Part shown: piece by piece, positions 52,059-59,843 of the stretch
How positions within the stretch are numbered: the stretch's first letter is position 1
How the letters are laid out: each line of letters opens with the position of its first letter
NCBI GenBank assembly: GCA_040902885.1
Contig: JBBDWK010000032.1
Coordinates: 62,001-126,000 of the forward strand
Source of the DNA: JBBDWK01 sp040902885
GTDB taxonomy: Bacteria; Acidobacteriota; Terriglobia; Bryobacterales; Bryobacteraceae
DNA length: 64,000 bases
Reading direction: 5' to 3'
Position numbers and translations under genes: made by a program
The notes under the pieces: generated by a model
Databases searched by the model: none
What the model saw: only the letters and a program-made list of their open reading frames with translations
Told to the model about the DNA's origin: nothing

Positions 52059-52921
52059 ACCCGGAGACCTTTCGCTTGCAGAATTGGCGTCAGCATCCGG
52101 CGCAGGTTTTCGGCGAGGATCAGCCGTCTGGCCGATTCCGGGATCTCTGCCCCCATGACCTTGGCAAGCTGGGATGCGAAAGTCCGGCCCGAGGCATCGC
52201 TGCCATAAATGACCCGCTCCGCGCCGAGCTCGCGCACCGCCATTTCCACGACGCCGGAGGTGGGGTCGAATCCGGCCACGCACGTGGCGATGTTCCTCGT
52301 GGAGCGATGCACCCGGATGCCGCGCTCCCAGTCGCCGCCGGTGTGCGCGTCGATGAAAGCGGCCTGCGGATGGCGCTTGGCCAGCTCCACCAAGTCGTAG
52401 GGTGTGGATTCGCCGGGTCCGTTGCCGCTCACCTTCAGCCATGTGTGCTGGAGTATGACGGCCTTCATTGCTACTGCTCTCTCGACGATCGGGTCCAGCG
52501 ACCGGTCACTGCACCGTCTGGCGACCCACAGCTTGACCCCTACCATGGGGCCGTCACGCACGCAGCGGTCGAACTCCTGGAGGCTGAAGTCCAGGTGGTT
52601 GGGATTCAGATAGACGAATCCCAGGGTACGGTCCGGAGAGTGGCGCAAACCCCGCAGCACCTGGTCGTTTGCCGTGCGGAGCTGCTCCGGCGTTGGATCC
52701 TCGGGATTCGGGAAGCCGAGTGAGAGTATCACCCGGTTGATTCCCAGGCGGTCCATGAACTGGACCAGGTAGGCCATGCGCTCCTCCGGGGTGGCTCCCA
52801 CCGAGGACGTCAGATGGCAGTGCACATCCCAGATCAGAGGAGATTTTGCCGGTGGCGTCTGAGCAACCGCCAGGGCCGAGGCGCTGCAACCAAGAAAAGT
52901 CCTTCGGGCGAGCAGTGTCAC
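52055..52921 (-). CDS. Exported amidohydrolase-2 family protein
   Basis: 288 residues. A Tat-like signal (LARRTFLGCSASALAVAQ) precedes an amidohydrolase TIM barrel: WDVHCHLTSSVGATPEERM gives the DxHxH-type metal site, VKLWVARR and LQHTWLKVSGNG follow, DAHTGGDWE and VIYGSDASGRTFASQLAKVM complete the barrel. It is similar to 2-amino-3-carboxymuconate decarboxylase-like hydrolases. Its ATG overlaps the stop of the upstream 784-aa gene (ATGA). Together with 51288 it forms a paralogous pair with different cellular locations. Confidence 0.82.
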   Translation of the reverse strand: MTLLARRTFLGCSASALAVAQTPPAKSPLIWDVHCHLTSSVGATPEERMAYLVQFMDRLGINRVILSLGFPNPEDPTPEQLRTANDQVLRGLRHSPDRTLGFVYLNPNHLDFSLQEFDRCVRDGPMVGVKLWVARRCSDRSLDPIVERAVAMKAVILQHTWLKVSGNGPGESTPYDLVELAKRHPQAAFIDAHTGGDWERGIRVHRSTRNIATCVAGFDPTSGVVEMAVRELGAERVIYGSDASGRTFASQLAKVMGAEIPESARRLILAENLRRMLTPILQAKGLRV

Positions 52922-55272
52922 TTAGCTCCAAACGCCTGCACGTTTCGGACACGAAAGGGTTCCCCGTTCGAGAACGTTCCATCGAAGCGAAGATACTTCA
53001 GCATGACCGGGGGGAAGACGTCAGTCTTGACGCCGCGCCAGGGACCGTGGCGGCGGTCTGCCAGCAGGACCCAACGTTCTCCATCCGGGGATCCCTCGAT
53101 GACGTAGTGCGCGTACGGGGCCGGCTTCAGATGCCATCGGCGGTCGTGGAAATCGATGAACTCAGGCAGCTCGTACCGCAGGGCGTCAATCCGCACCGGC
53201 GGGCTCAGTTCGAGAGTGGTGTGGTCCCGCTGCTGAGGGACCACGAGGTTCGTTCCGTCCATGGTCTTGGCGCCGTCGAGCAGGTAGTGCAAGGTCCGGC
53301 GGTATAGCTCACGGAACCGGGTATTCTCGCGCCGTTGCAGGATGTTCGGATAGTTCTCGCCGCAGACCATGGCAAGGCGATCGTTCTTGTGGACCGCGAG
53401 GCCGATTCGATGCACGGGGGTCGGATCGTAGGCGTCGATCCCGAACTCCCGCCCTTCGGGGGCCGCCCGATCGGACCGGACCAGGATGTCCCATGCCTGC
53501 GGTTCGTAGGCGAAGTCCACCTCTCCGCCCCACGGTCCTGGCACCTCGTCGCCGGGCTTCAGATTCAGGCCGCGGACGATGGGATGGTTCGCGTTGGCGA
53601 TGACCGCTTTACTGCCTGGAATCCAGTAGCCGACGCTGGTATGAAAGACGTTCAGGTAATCGACGGCGGCTCCCGCGGTGGGATCGAGGATCGGAGCGTC
53701 CGCAGGGGCTTGCTTGGGAAGAAGCTGAGGGCCACGGAAATCGCTCGGTTGATCGCTCCAGTGCGCCCAGATGTGGCCCCGCTGCCAGAGGTACCGCGTC
53801 TCCTCGAGGCTGGGTAGATACTCCACCAGCACAGCAAAGGAATCGCCGCCGTGAATCATCACACCGCCACCCTTGCCCAGGTATTCGGCAAAGCGCTGAT
53901 AGCTCTCGCGCGTAGTGAACTCGCAATGGTTGCCGAGAATCACCAGACGGTAGTCTTCGAGCCGTATCCGGCCCCGCGCCACGTCGTGCTGGGTGGCGAA
54001 CTCGATCCCAAAGCCGTCCTGCCGCGACAACTCGTCGAGATAACGAAAATGATGGATATCGTTGTACCGTTCGTACAGGCTGTAGAAGAAGTTGTTCAGC
54101 CGGTGCTGGCGGCTGCTCATCACCGTGGGCGCGTACCCCACGCTACCGTCGTAGCCGGTTCTCCAGCCGTGGTAGTCATGGCCGCCGTTGGTCGAGTACG
54201 CCCACCAGGCGTCGGTCGGCGCGACGAACAGGACCGGAGCTCGGGCGGCGGCGGGGCGGACGATCACGTTGGTGAGTTTTTGGTTCAGGTCGTTCACGGA
54301 CGGGTCTACATTGCCGCCGGCGGGCACGACGATCAAACGGTATAGGCTCGACCGCCACTCCCCGACCTTCACCGGCACGTTGGTCACGGGCAGCTCGTAC
54401 GGAAAGGGAAAGCGCGACACGATCTGCTGCCGGAGGTCGTCGATCAGAACCAGTTCCATCTTCCGGCCTTGGTCGTCCGGGCGCGGAATCACCGCCACGG
54501 TCTGTTGTTCACCGTATTGCCAGCTCAGATCGTAGGGCGCGAGAACCGGGAAGAAATTGGGCGGGATGTCCGGATCGACGTGGCTGCGCAATTGGTACCA
54601 CTCCGCCCACCAGAAGCGTTTGTCCTTCGGGCGATACGCAAAGAGGACGATCTCCATCCTGGAGCTGCCCGTGATGGTAGTCAGTTGCACGGTGGAGGAC
54701 TTGGTGAAACGGTTGTGACCGCGCCGCGCGTGGCGGGAGGGCTCCGCACCATCCAGCTCCGCGCCCACTGCCAGATTGGCCTCGCGGTTGTAGTAGAGGG
54801 ATCCCCAGTTGGTGAAGTGGTTGTCGGGCACTTTCCCGTCGGGCAGGAAGAGAGGCTGGCCCTGCAGCGCACCGGTATCGAAAGTCATCGATTCGTTGAA
54901 AGCTTCCGGGAACCTCCAATCGAACCGGACATGCTCTCCTCGAAGCTCCGAGTCGGGCGCGTGCCGGATGCGGTAAAGATCAATGCCTGCCTGGCGCTCA
55001 TAGCGCAACTCGAAACGGACCGGGATTCCCGCAACGCTCAACTGCACGACATTCGGCTGGCTGGTCCGCTGCACGTCAAACTCCCGGCTCGCGACCAGTA
55101 TGTTGAAGCCGGGCGCGGCGGGGCCCAACAGGGGTTGCTCCCCCAGCGAAGCGTCACCGAAGGCGCGGTGCAGGAAGCCACGAGACTGAGCCGAGAGGGG
55201 AGCGGCCGCCAGCAGGATGCCTGCCAGGAGGATCGCGGTTGTACAGTCGTTCGGTGGCCTCGCGGACGCCAT
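52918..55272 (-). CDS. Large secreted protein, N,N-dimethylformamidase-beta-like
   Basis: 784 residues with a signal peptide (AILLAGILLAAAPLSAQ). The N-terminal part is beta-rich. The middle (about 380-640) has VLFVAPTDAWWAYSTNGGHDYHGW, EFATQHDVARGRIRLEDYRLVILGNHCEFTTRES and GGGVMIHGGDSFAV, which match the dimethylformamidase large-subunit-like domain related to class I glutamine-amidotransferase folds. The last 120 residues look like a discoidin-type domain (YVIEGSPDGERWVLLADRR). No small subunit is encoded nearby. It is coupled to two amidohydrolase genes, suggesting amide or lactam breakdown. Confidence 0.6.
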   Translation of the reverse strand: MASARPPNDCTTAILLAGILLAAAPLSAQSRGFLHRAFGDASLGEQPLLGPAAPGFNILVASREFDVQRTSQPNVVQLSVAGIPVRFELRYERQAGIDLYRIRHAPDSELRGEHVRFDWRFPEAFNESMTFDTGALQGQPLFLPDGKVPDNHFTNWGSLYYNREANLAVGAELDGAEPSRHARRGHNRFTKSSTVQLTTITGSSRMEIVLFAYRPKDKRFWWAEWYQLRSHVDPDIPPNFFPVLAPYDLSWQYGEQQTVAVIPRPDDQGRKMELVLIDDLRQQIVSRFPFPYELPVTNVPVKVGEWRSSLYRLIVVPAGGNVDPSVNDLNQKLTNVIVRPAAARAPVLFVAPTDAWWAYSTNGGHDYHGWRTGYDGSVGYAPTVMSSRQHRLNNFFYSLYERYNDIHHFRYLDELSRQDGFGIEFATQHDVARGRIRLEDYRLVILGNHCEFTTRESYQRFAEYLGKGGGVMIHGGDSFAVLVEYLPSLEETRYLWQRGHIWAHWSDQPSDFRGPQLLPKQAPADAPILDPTAGAAVDYLNVFHTSVGYWIPGSKAVIANANHPIVRGLNLKPGDEVPGPWGGEVDFAYEPQAWDILVRSDRAAPEGREFGIDAYDPTPVHRIGLAVHKNDRLAMVCGENYPNILQRRENTRFRELYRRTLHYLLDGAKTMDGTNLVVPQQRDHTTLELSPPVRIDALRYELPEFIDFHDRRWHLKPAPYAHYVIEGSPDGERWVLLADRRHGPWRGVKTDVFPPVMLKYLRFDGTFSNGEPFRVRNVQAFGAK

Positions 55273-55313
55273 GGTTGCATGTCATGATACCAGCAAGTTT
55301 CACGGACACAAGC

Positions 55314-55523
55314 ATGAACGAAGCTGATGTTTTAAAATCGATTGGCTTGTGCGCAAGTTGCGTGCATATGCGCCGTATTCGTTCCGACCGCGGGTCAGTT
55401 TTCTACCTGTGCCGGTTAGCGGCGGTGGATGCGCGCTTTGTGAAATATCCGGCGCTGCCGGTGCGGATCTGCTCCGCCTACGAAAAGAGCGAGGGTCCGA
55501 CGGAGATGGCTTTGGAGGAGTAG
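55314..55523 (+). CDS. Small Cys-rich conserved protein, 69 aa
   Basis: Four Cys (LCASCVHMRRI, YLCRLA, RICSAYE) in a 69-residue protein with the pattern C-x2-C...C...C, probably a metal-binding knuckle. Short proteins with this layout (GLCASCxHxRxxxSxRGSxFYLC) are frequent in Acidobacteriota; function is unknown. The start is placed at MNEADVLKS. It is divergent from the 784-aa gene with about 40 nt between starts. Confidence 0.75.
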   Translation: MNEADVLKSIGLCASCVHMRRIRSDRGSVFYLCRLAAVDARFVKYPALPVRICSAYEKSEGPTEMALEE

Positions 55524-55922
55524 ACCGGAAGCAAGGCGTATTGCGACCGTTGCCGACTTTATTACCCGGCGCGGGCGTCCTGTTAACGCAAGATGCGCAG
55601 CCCCCTGGGTTGAACCCCGGCGGAGATGGATAGCTCCTTGGCGACCGGAAGCCGGGCGGCGCGGTGAGGTGACCTGTTTCCGAGTGGCCCAACGATACGC
55701 CCAACGTTCCTGCGGCCGAGCGTCCACCGGCAGAACACTCTGCAGCACGGATTTCTGATTCCTGGTCAGAAGGGCTGTTATCGCCACCCATCGGATGCGG
55801 GCTGCATTGCGTAGGTTGTTATCCGAAGGCGTACGGGCACGCCGATCCGCAGAGAGCTTAGAATGAACAGATGATAATTATGCAGCGCTTTTCTTTAGGC
55901 ATCAAGAGGGCCAGCTCTGTAG
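55524..55922 (+). other. Intergenic stretch, no supported gene
   Basis: About 400 nt between the Cys-rich protein gene and the CBS fragment. Open frames exist on the minus strand, but their translations are low-complexity Arg/Ser-rich shadows. It opens the run of gene fragments to 58040. Confidence 0.45.
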
Positions 55923-56186
55923 ATGTCCGTAATGTCTGAGATCGACACTCTGACTCGCCTCGCACGAGAGTTCGTCGTGCGGGACATCATGATACCCGAA
56001 GCGGACCTAGTGTGCTCGGCGGATTTGCCTGGCGCAATGGAGATTCTTGCGCGGTTCCCCGACTTCGATATGATTCCAATACAGTCTACGCGTGCCCTGA
56101 AGGGTTTCGTAGAACGCGAGTCCTCCACGCTCATGCCTATCCGAGTCGACGATCTGATCAGCGAAGCGACAAGCATCTTGGATGTC
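55923..56186 (+). pseudogene. CBS-domain protein fragment truncated at 56186
   Basis: MSVMSEIDTLTRLAREF then VVRDIMIPEADLVCSADLPG, FPDFDMIPIQ, GFVER and RVDDLISEATSILD read as the first part of a CBS-pair ligand-binding protein. After residue 88 the plus-strand translation becomes nonsense because the DNA is now the antisense of another gene. The cut falls at about 56186, the exact point where the opposite-strand peptidase also ends. Confidence 0.6.
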
Positions 56187-56365
56187 AGGTATTGCGCGCC
56201 TCTGGTCTCATTACCGGGTGGGTTAACCGTGTCAATGCGGATGTACTCGGCAAGAAACCGCACAGCCTCATCGCGGGCCGCGCGAAAGTCAGGGGCGGCT
56301 GCAGCGTCAGCGTGTGGCTCCCCCAAGGAGAGCGCCAACAACAGCACAAAAATGTTTCGTCTCAT
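56186..56365 (-). pseudogene. M20 peptidase N-terminal fragment
   Basis: Starting at the ATG at 56365: a signal peptide (NIFVLLLALSLGEPHADAA) then FRAARDEAVRFLAEYIRIDTVNPPGNETRGAQYL, the classic opening of M20-family metallopeptidases. It stops after about 60 residues. The metal-binding HxDVVP motif and all later parts are absent, because the DNA beyond 56186 belongs to the CBS fragment. Confidence 0.65.
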
Positions 56366-56403
56366 TCCGATTTCCGTACCGCGAACTATAATAACTTGAC
56401 TGA

Positions 56404-56998
56404 ATGCTTCAAGAAGCGGCAGCCGTGATAATCGGTTCAGGCGCGCTTGGTTCCAGTGTCGCCTATTTGGCAAAAGCTGGCATCGCACCTGTCGCCTTGG
56501 TCGACAAACATGAGATCGCTTCGCAAACCTCGCCTCGAGCGGTGGGTTTGACCTCGCAGATACGGCAATCGGAGTTCGCACGCCACAGCGAAACTCGGCG
56601 GCGTGCTTCTTCCAAACACCACGGTGACCGGCTTTCGTGCGGAGGACGGCCGTATCAACAGGGTGATCACTGACCGGGGCGAGATTCGCTCCCCGATTGT
56701 CGTCGACGCAGCCGGCGCCTGGACGCGTCTTGTCGCCAGTCTTGCCGGCGCGCGGGTGGGCGCGATTGCTACACGCCATCAGTTGCTGATCACCCACCCA
56801 ATTCCTGGTGTCGAACCCCATCACCCGATCACGCGGGTGATCGACTGCAATGTCTACATCCGTCCCGCCGATGGCGGCTTGATGTTAGGCGGCTACGAGT
56901 CCGATCCGTTGCAACTCGACATGACGAATCTGCCCTCGGCCTTCCATATAGATGATTTGCCGCTCGATGTGTCAGTGCTTCGCCATCAGCGTTGGTGA
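56404..56998 (+). pseudogene. FAD-dependent (DAO-type) oxidoreductase with internal deletion
   Basis: The 5' piece (56404-56574) has the Rossmann start AAVIIGSGALGSSVAYLAKAG and SPRAVGLTSQIRQSE. The second piece (about 56580-56985, other frame) has AKLGGVLLPNTTVTGF, VVDAAGAWTRLVASLAGA, HQLLITHPIPGVEPHHP and IRPADGGLMLGGYESDP. Roughly 100 residues that normally lie between are missing and the C-terminus is cut after LPLDVSVL. It resembles sarcosine/dimethylglycine oxidase-type enzymes. It is not functional as it stands. Confidence 0.65.
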
Positions 56999-57213
56999 TG
57001 CGCGGCGGCGTCCTTCGAGGGTGGATCGGCCCACGGAGGCGATACGAGGGCGGCTGTTGATCGCCTCATTCGTGACTGCCTGGTTCCTTTTTTAAAACCC
57101 GACAAGATCAACGTGCACAGTCCATTTTATAACGCTTTGTAAACTGGCCGTAACCAAGTTCGTGCTACGTTATGGGTCAGGTTCCACCGGAAACGCGTAT
57201 CGCAGAATCGCTT

Positions 57214-57740
57214 GCAGCGTAGGAATGGCCGGTTGTCGATCCAGCCCCATGGCAGCACGCCATCAAAATCTGCGCCGAGAGATAACTCGCCGATGCGAAA
57301 TCCCACCTCGTAGTGACGGATGGCATCCGTGGGCCGGTGGTCAAAAACGAAGTTGCCCAGGTGCGAATGAGCATCGAGGCAGCGAAGATCTGCCAGGCAG
57401 AGATCCATTAGCAGCTTATGTGCACCCTCCGTATCGCCTGAGTCCCCGCGGTCATTGGACTCCCCGATCGGGTCGGAGAAGGGATCCTCCGGGTCCGCCC
57501 CCGGCAGCACCTGTTCCATCTCGAACTTCGGTCGCGGACCGCGGGCGATTATTGGTTTGGCCCACGCCTCGATGGGTTCACCTTCCTCGCCCCAGTAATG
57601 CTCCGTGGGATCTCAAAGGCCACGCTCCTCCAGCCGAAGTGGGAGCAAACCCAACGCTCCGGCATCGAGCCGGGTCGACTCGATCGCTCCGGAGAGATAC
57701 GGATTGCCCCCATAGGTCCACTGCTTCCCTGCCGGTGACG
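57214..57740 (-). pseudogene. Fragment of an unidentified protein with an in-frame stop
   Basis: The minus-strand frame reads GKQWTYGGNPYLSGAIEST, LLPLRLEERGL, a TGA stop, then DPTEHYWGEEGEPIEAWAKP and CLADLRCLDAHSHLGNFVFDHRPTDAIRHYEVGF, GADFDGVLPWGWIDNRPFLRC. It then breaks off into unrelated sequence. The composition is clearly protein-like, and the second half resembles TPR-type hypothetical proteins, but I do not recognise the family. Confidence 0.45.
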
Positions 57741-57770
57741 GATGGCCAGTCCAACAGCGCTGTGCGAACA

Positions 57771-58040
57771 GGTGATGGCAGAGACCACAATCCCTACGGC
57801 TTCACGATGTGGATGGCGGGCGGCGGGATTCGGGGAGGCAAGGTGATTGGCTCGACGGACGAGATCGGATTCCGGACGGCTGAAGACAGAGTGCATATCC
57901 ACGATTTCCATGCCACCGTTCTGACTCTGCTCGGGCTGGATCACAAAAGACTCACGTATTTCTTCCAGGAACGCGACCAACGACTCACAGATGTAGGCGG
58001 CGAGAATAATCTGGCGGAAAGACTGATCCGGGGCTCTTGA
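57771..58040 (+). pseudogene. C-terminal fragment of a DUF1501 protein
   Basis: The last 89 codons of a gene: DHNPYGFTMWMAGGGIRGG, STDEIGFRTAEDRVHIHDFHATVLTLLGLDHKRLTYFF and DQRLTDVGGENN are the conserved end of DUF1501 (sulfatase-like, Tat-exported) proteins. Everything upstream of about 57771 in this frame is antisense to another fragment. These genes normally follow a PSCyt1-type cytochrome gene, which is absent here. Confidence 0.65.
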
Positions 58041-58052
58041 AGACAACGGCAC

Positions 58053-59585
58053 TTACTGATTACGGACTGGCTCGCCGCAGGCTCCGAGCTCGCGGGCGCG
58101 CTGTAGCGCCTGTTCCGCTTCCGCGGCGCTACCCTGTCGGGCCAATGCCTGGGCCAGCGCGCAATGCGCAATGCCGTTCCCAGGATCGAGCGTCAGGGTC
58201 TGCCGGAACTCTCGTATGGCCTCCTCCGGCCTGTCCATCTTCCATAGCGCGATCCCGAAGTTGTAGCGGATCTCCGCGCTTTTCGGCCTGAGGGTCAAGG
58301 CGGTCTCAAATGCGCGAACCGCCTCCTCGGGCTCTCCACTCTGAGACAAGGCAATGCCCAGATAGAAGTTTGCTTCTACATAATCCGGCTTTCGCGCAAC
58401 CGCCTCCCGCAAGTGGCCCGCCGCCTCGGCAAACCGTCCGGCCCGCAGGTCCGCAATTCCGTTGACCGTAAAGAGCCCGGCCTGTTCGAAGTCGAGTTTT
58501 GCGCTCCGCAGCTCGCGCGCTCTCTCGAAATGCCTCCGAGCAGCTTCATCGGTGCCGGCCTTTCGCAGCGCGTTGGCCAGTTGATAGTGGGCCGATGCGT
58601 CCGATGGATTGAGCCGTAGCGCCTGGTTCAGCTCGCTGACAGACTCCTCAACTTTCCCCATGCGCAGCAGCGCCGCCCCGAGCTGGCTCCGAAAATCGGC
58701 TGTCTCCGGGCTGAGTTGCACCGCGAGAGCCAGGTGCTTCGCCGCCGCATCGACTTCCCCGGCTAACCGAAGCGCTTGACCCAGGTAATAGTGAGCGATG
58801 GCAAGCCGCGGAGACAACTTCACGGCGTGGAGCAGTTCATGGGCGGCTTCCTGAGAACGATCATTGAGAAGCAGCACATGACCAAGCAGCACACGGGCCG
58901 CCGCCGAAGAGGGCTGGCGGAGCGCTGCCTGCCTGCGCTCCTCAACTGCTTCCTCCCTCGCTCCTTTTTGCTGCATGGCGGAGGCGAGGTTCAGGTACGC
59001 AGCCACGAAATGGGGATCCAGTTCCACGGCTCTCCCATACGAGCTTATGGCCTCCACCAGATTCTTCTGGAGCACCAGCACAGAGGCCAGGTTGTTGTGC
59101 GCCTTAGCTGACGATGGTTCCGCGCGAACGGCCTTCCGGAACTCCTCGACGGCGGAATCGACGTCCCCGATCTCCCTATAAAGCCACCCAAGGAGGTTAT
59201 GTATGTGCGGGAGTGTGGGCTGCAGATCCTGCGCGCAGCGAAGTGTGGTCAGTGCCCGTCCGAGGTCCGTGCGGTTCTCTTCCCGACGTGCAGCCTGGGC
59301 TCTTTTTATCAGCGTGGTGCCGAGGTTGTAATGCGCCTCCGCGCTCGCTGGGTTCAACCGGACCGCGGCCTCCAGTTCGCGCAGAGCGCCCTCGACATCC
59401 CCCGATTCTCCCAGCGCCACCCCGAGCTCGTTGCGGATTTCGGCAGAGCCGGGCGAGCGGGATGCGGCAGCGCGCAACTCGTCGAGCCGGGCCGTCCCCG
59501 TCTGAGCGGCGGCGACCGCGCCGGCGAAACAAGCGACCGCGAAGCTGCAACGGAGTCTCCGCCTGTTGCCGGGATGCCCAGCCAT
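58053..59585 (-). CDS. Secreted tetratricopeptide-repeat protein
   Basis: 510 residues: a signal peptide (LRCSFAVACFAGAVAAAQ) and about 12 TPR units covering residues 35-505 (e.g. AEIRNELGVALGESGDVEGALRELEAAVRLNP, AHYNLGTTLIKRA, AHNNLASVLVLQKNLVEAISSYGRAVELDP). It has no enzymatic domain, so it is a scaffold, probably periplasmic or at the outer membrane. It is divergent from the second TonB receptor gene, with which it could share a function. Its 3' end lies 12 nt from the DUF1501 fragment. Confidence 0.9.
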   Translation of the reverse strand: MAGHPGNRRRLRCSFAVACFAGAVAAAQTGTARLDELRAAASRSPGSAEIRNELGVALGESGDVEGALRELEAAVRLNPASAEAHYNLGTTLIKRAQAARREENRTDLGRALTTLRCAQDLQPTLPHIHNLLGWLYREIGDVDSAVEEFRKAVRAEPSSAKAHNNLASVLVLQKNLVEAISSYGRAVELDPHFVAAYLNLASAMQQKGAREEAVEERRQAALRQPSSAAARVLLGHVLLLNDRSQEAAHELLHAVKLSPRLAIAHYYLGQALRLAGEVDAAAKHLALAVQLSPETADFRSQLGAALLRMGKVEESVSELNQALRLNPSDASAHYQLANALRKAGTDEAARRHFERARELRSAKLDFEQAGLFTVNGIADLRAGRFAEAAGHLREAVARKPDYVEANFYLGIALSQSGEPEEAVRAFETALTLRPKSAEIRYNFGIALWKMDRPEEAIREFRQTLTLDPGNGIAHCALAQALARQGSAAEAEQALQRARELGACGEPVRNQ

Positions 59586-59685
59586 GGTTGAGGGAGAGTA
59601 TACCTGAAACGAACCCCGCCGCGCCAGGGAGGCTCAGCCGGAGAAGAAGCGTTTCACCTCCCAGGTTTATCGATTAACTTTGTGC

Positions 59686-59713
59686 TTGACAGAGCCGGCT
59701 CCGTGGATATACT
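59686..59713 (+). promoter_or_regulatory. Strong sigma-70 promoter of the second TonB receptor gene
   Basis: A perfect -35 TTGACA (59686-59691), a 16-nt spacer and -10 TATACT (59708-59713). It is followed by a long leader of about 120 nt before the ATG at 59844, which could hold regulatory structure. Confidence 0.7.
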
Positions 59714-59843
59714 TAGAGGGAAACAGGACTGCAAGGGGCGGCGCGTGAACTTCGTTGCATTCGGGCGTATCGTCGGAATTTCAGATCGCCATTTCCTTGG
59801 CCTTTTTCAAAGTTGTCTGCCAACTACCTGGAGGATTTCCATT

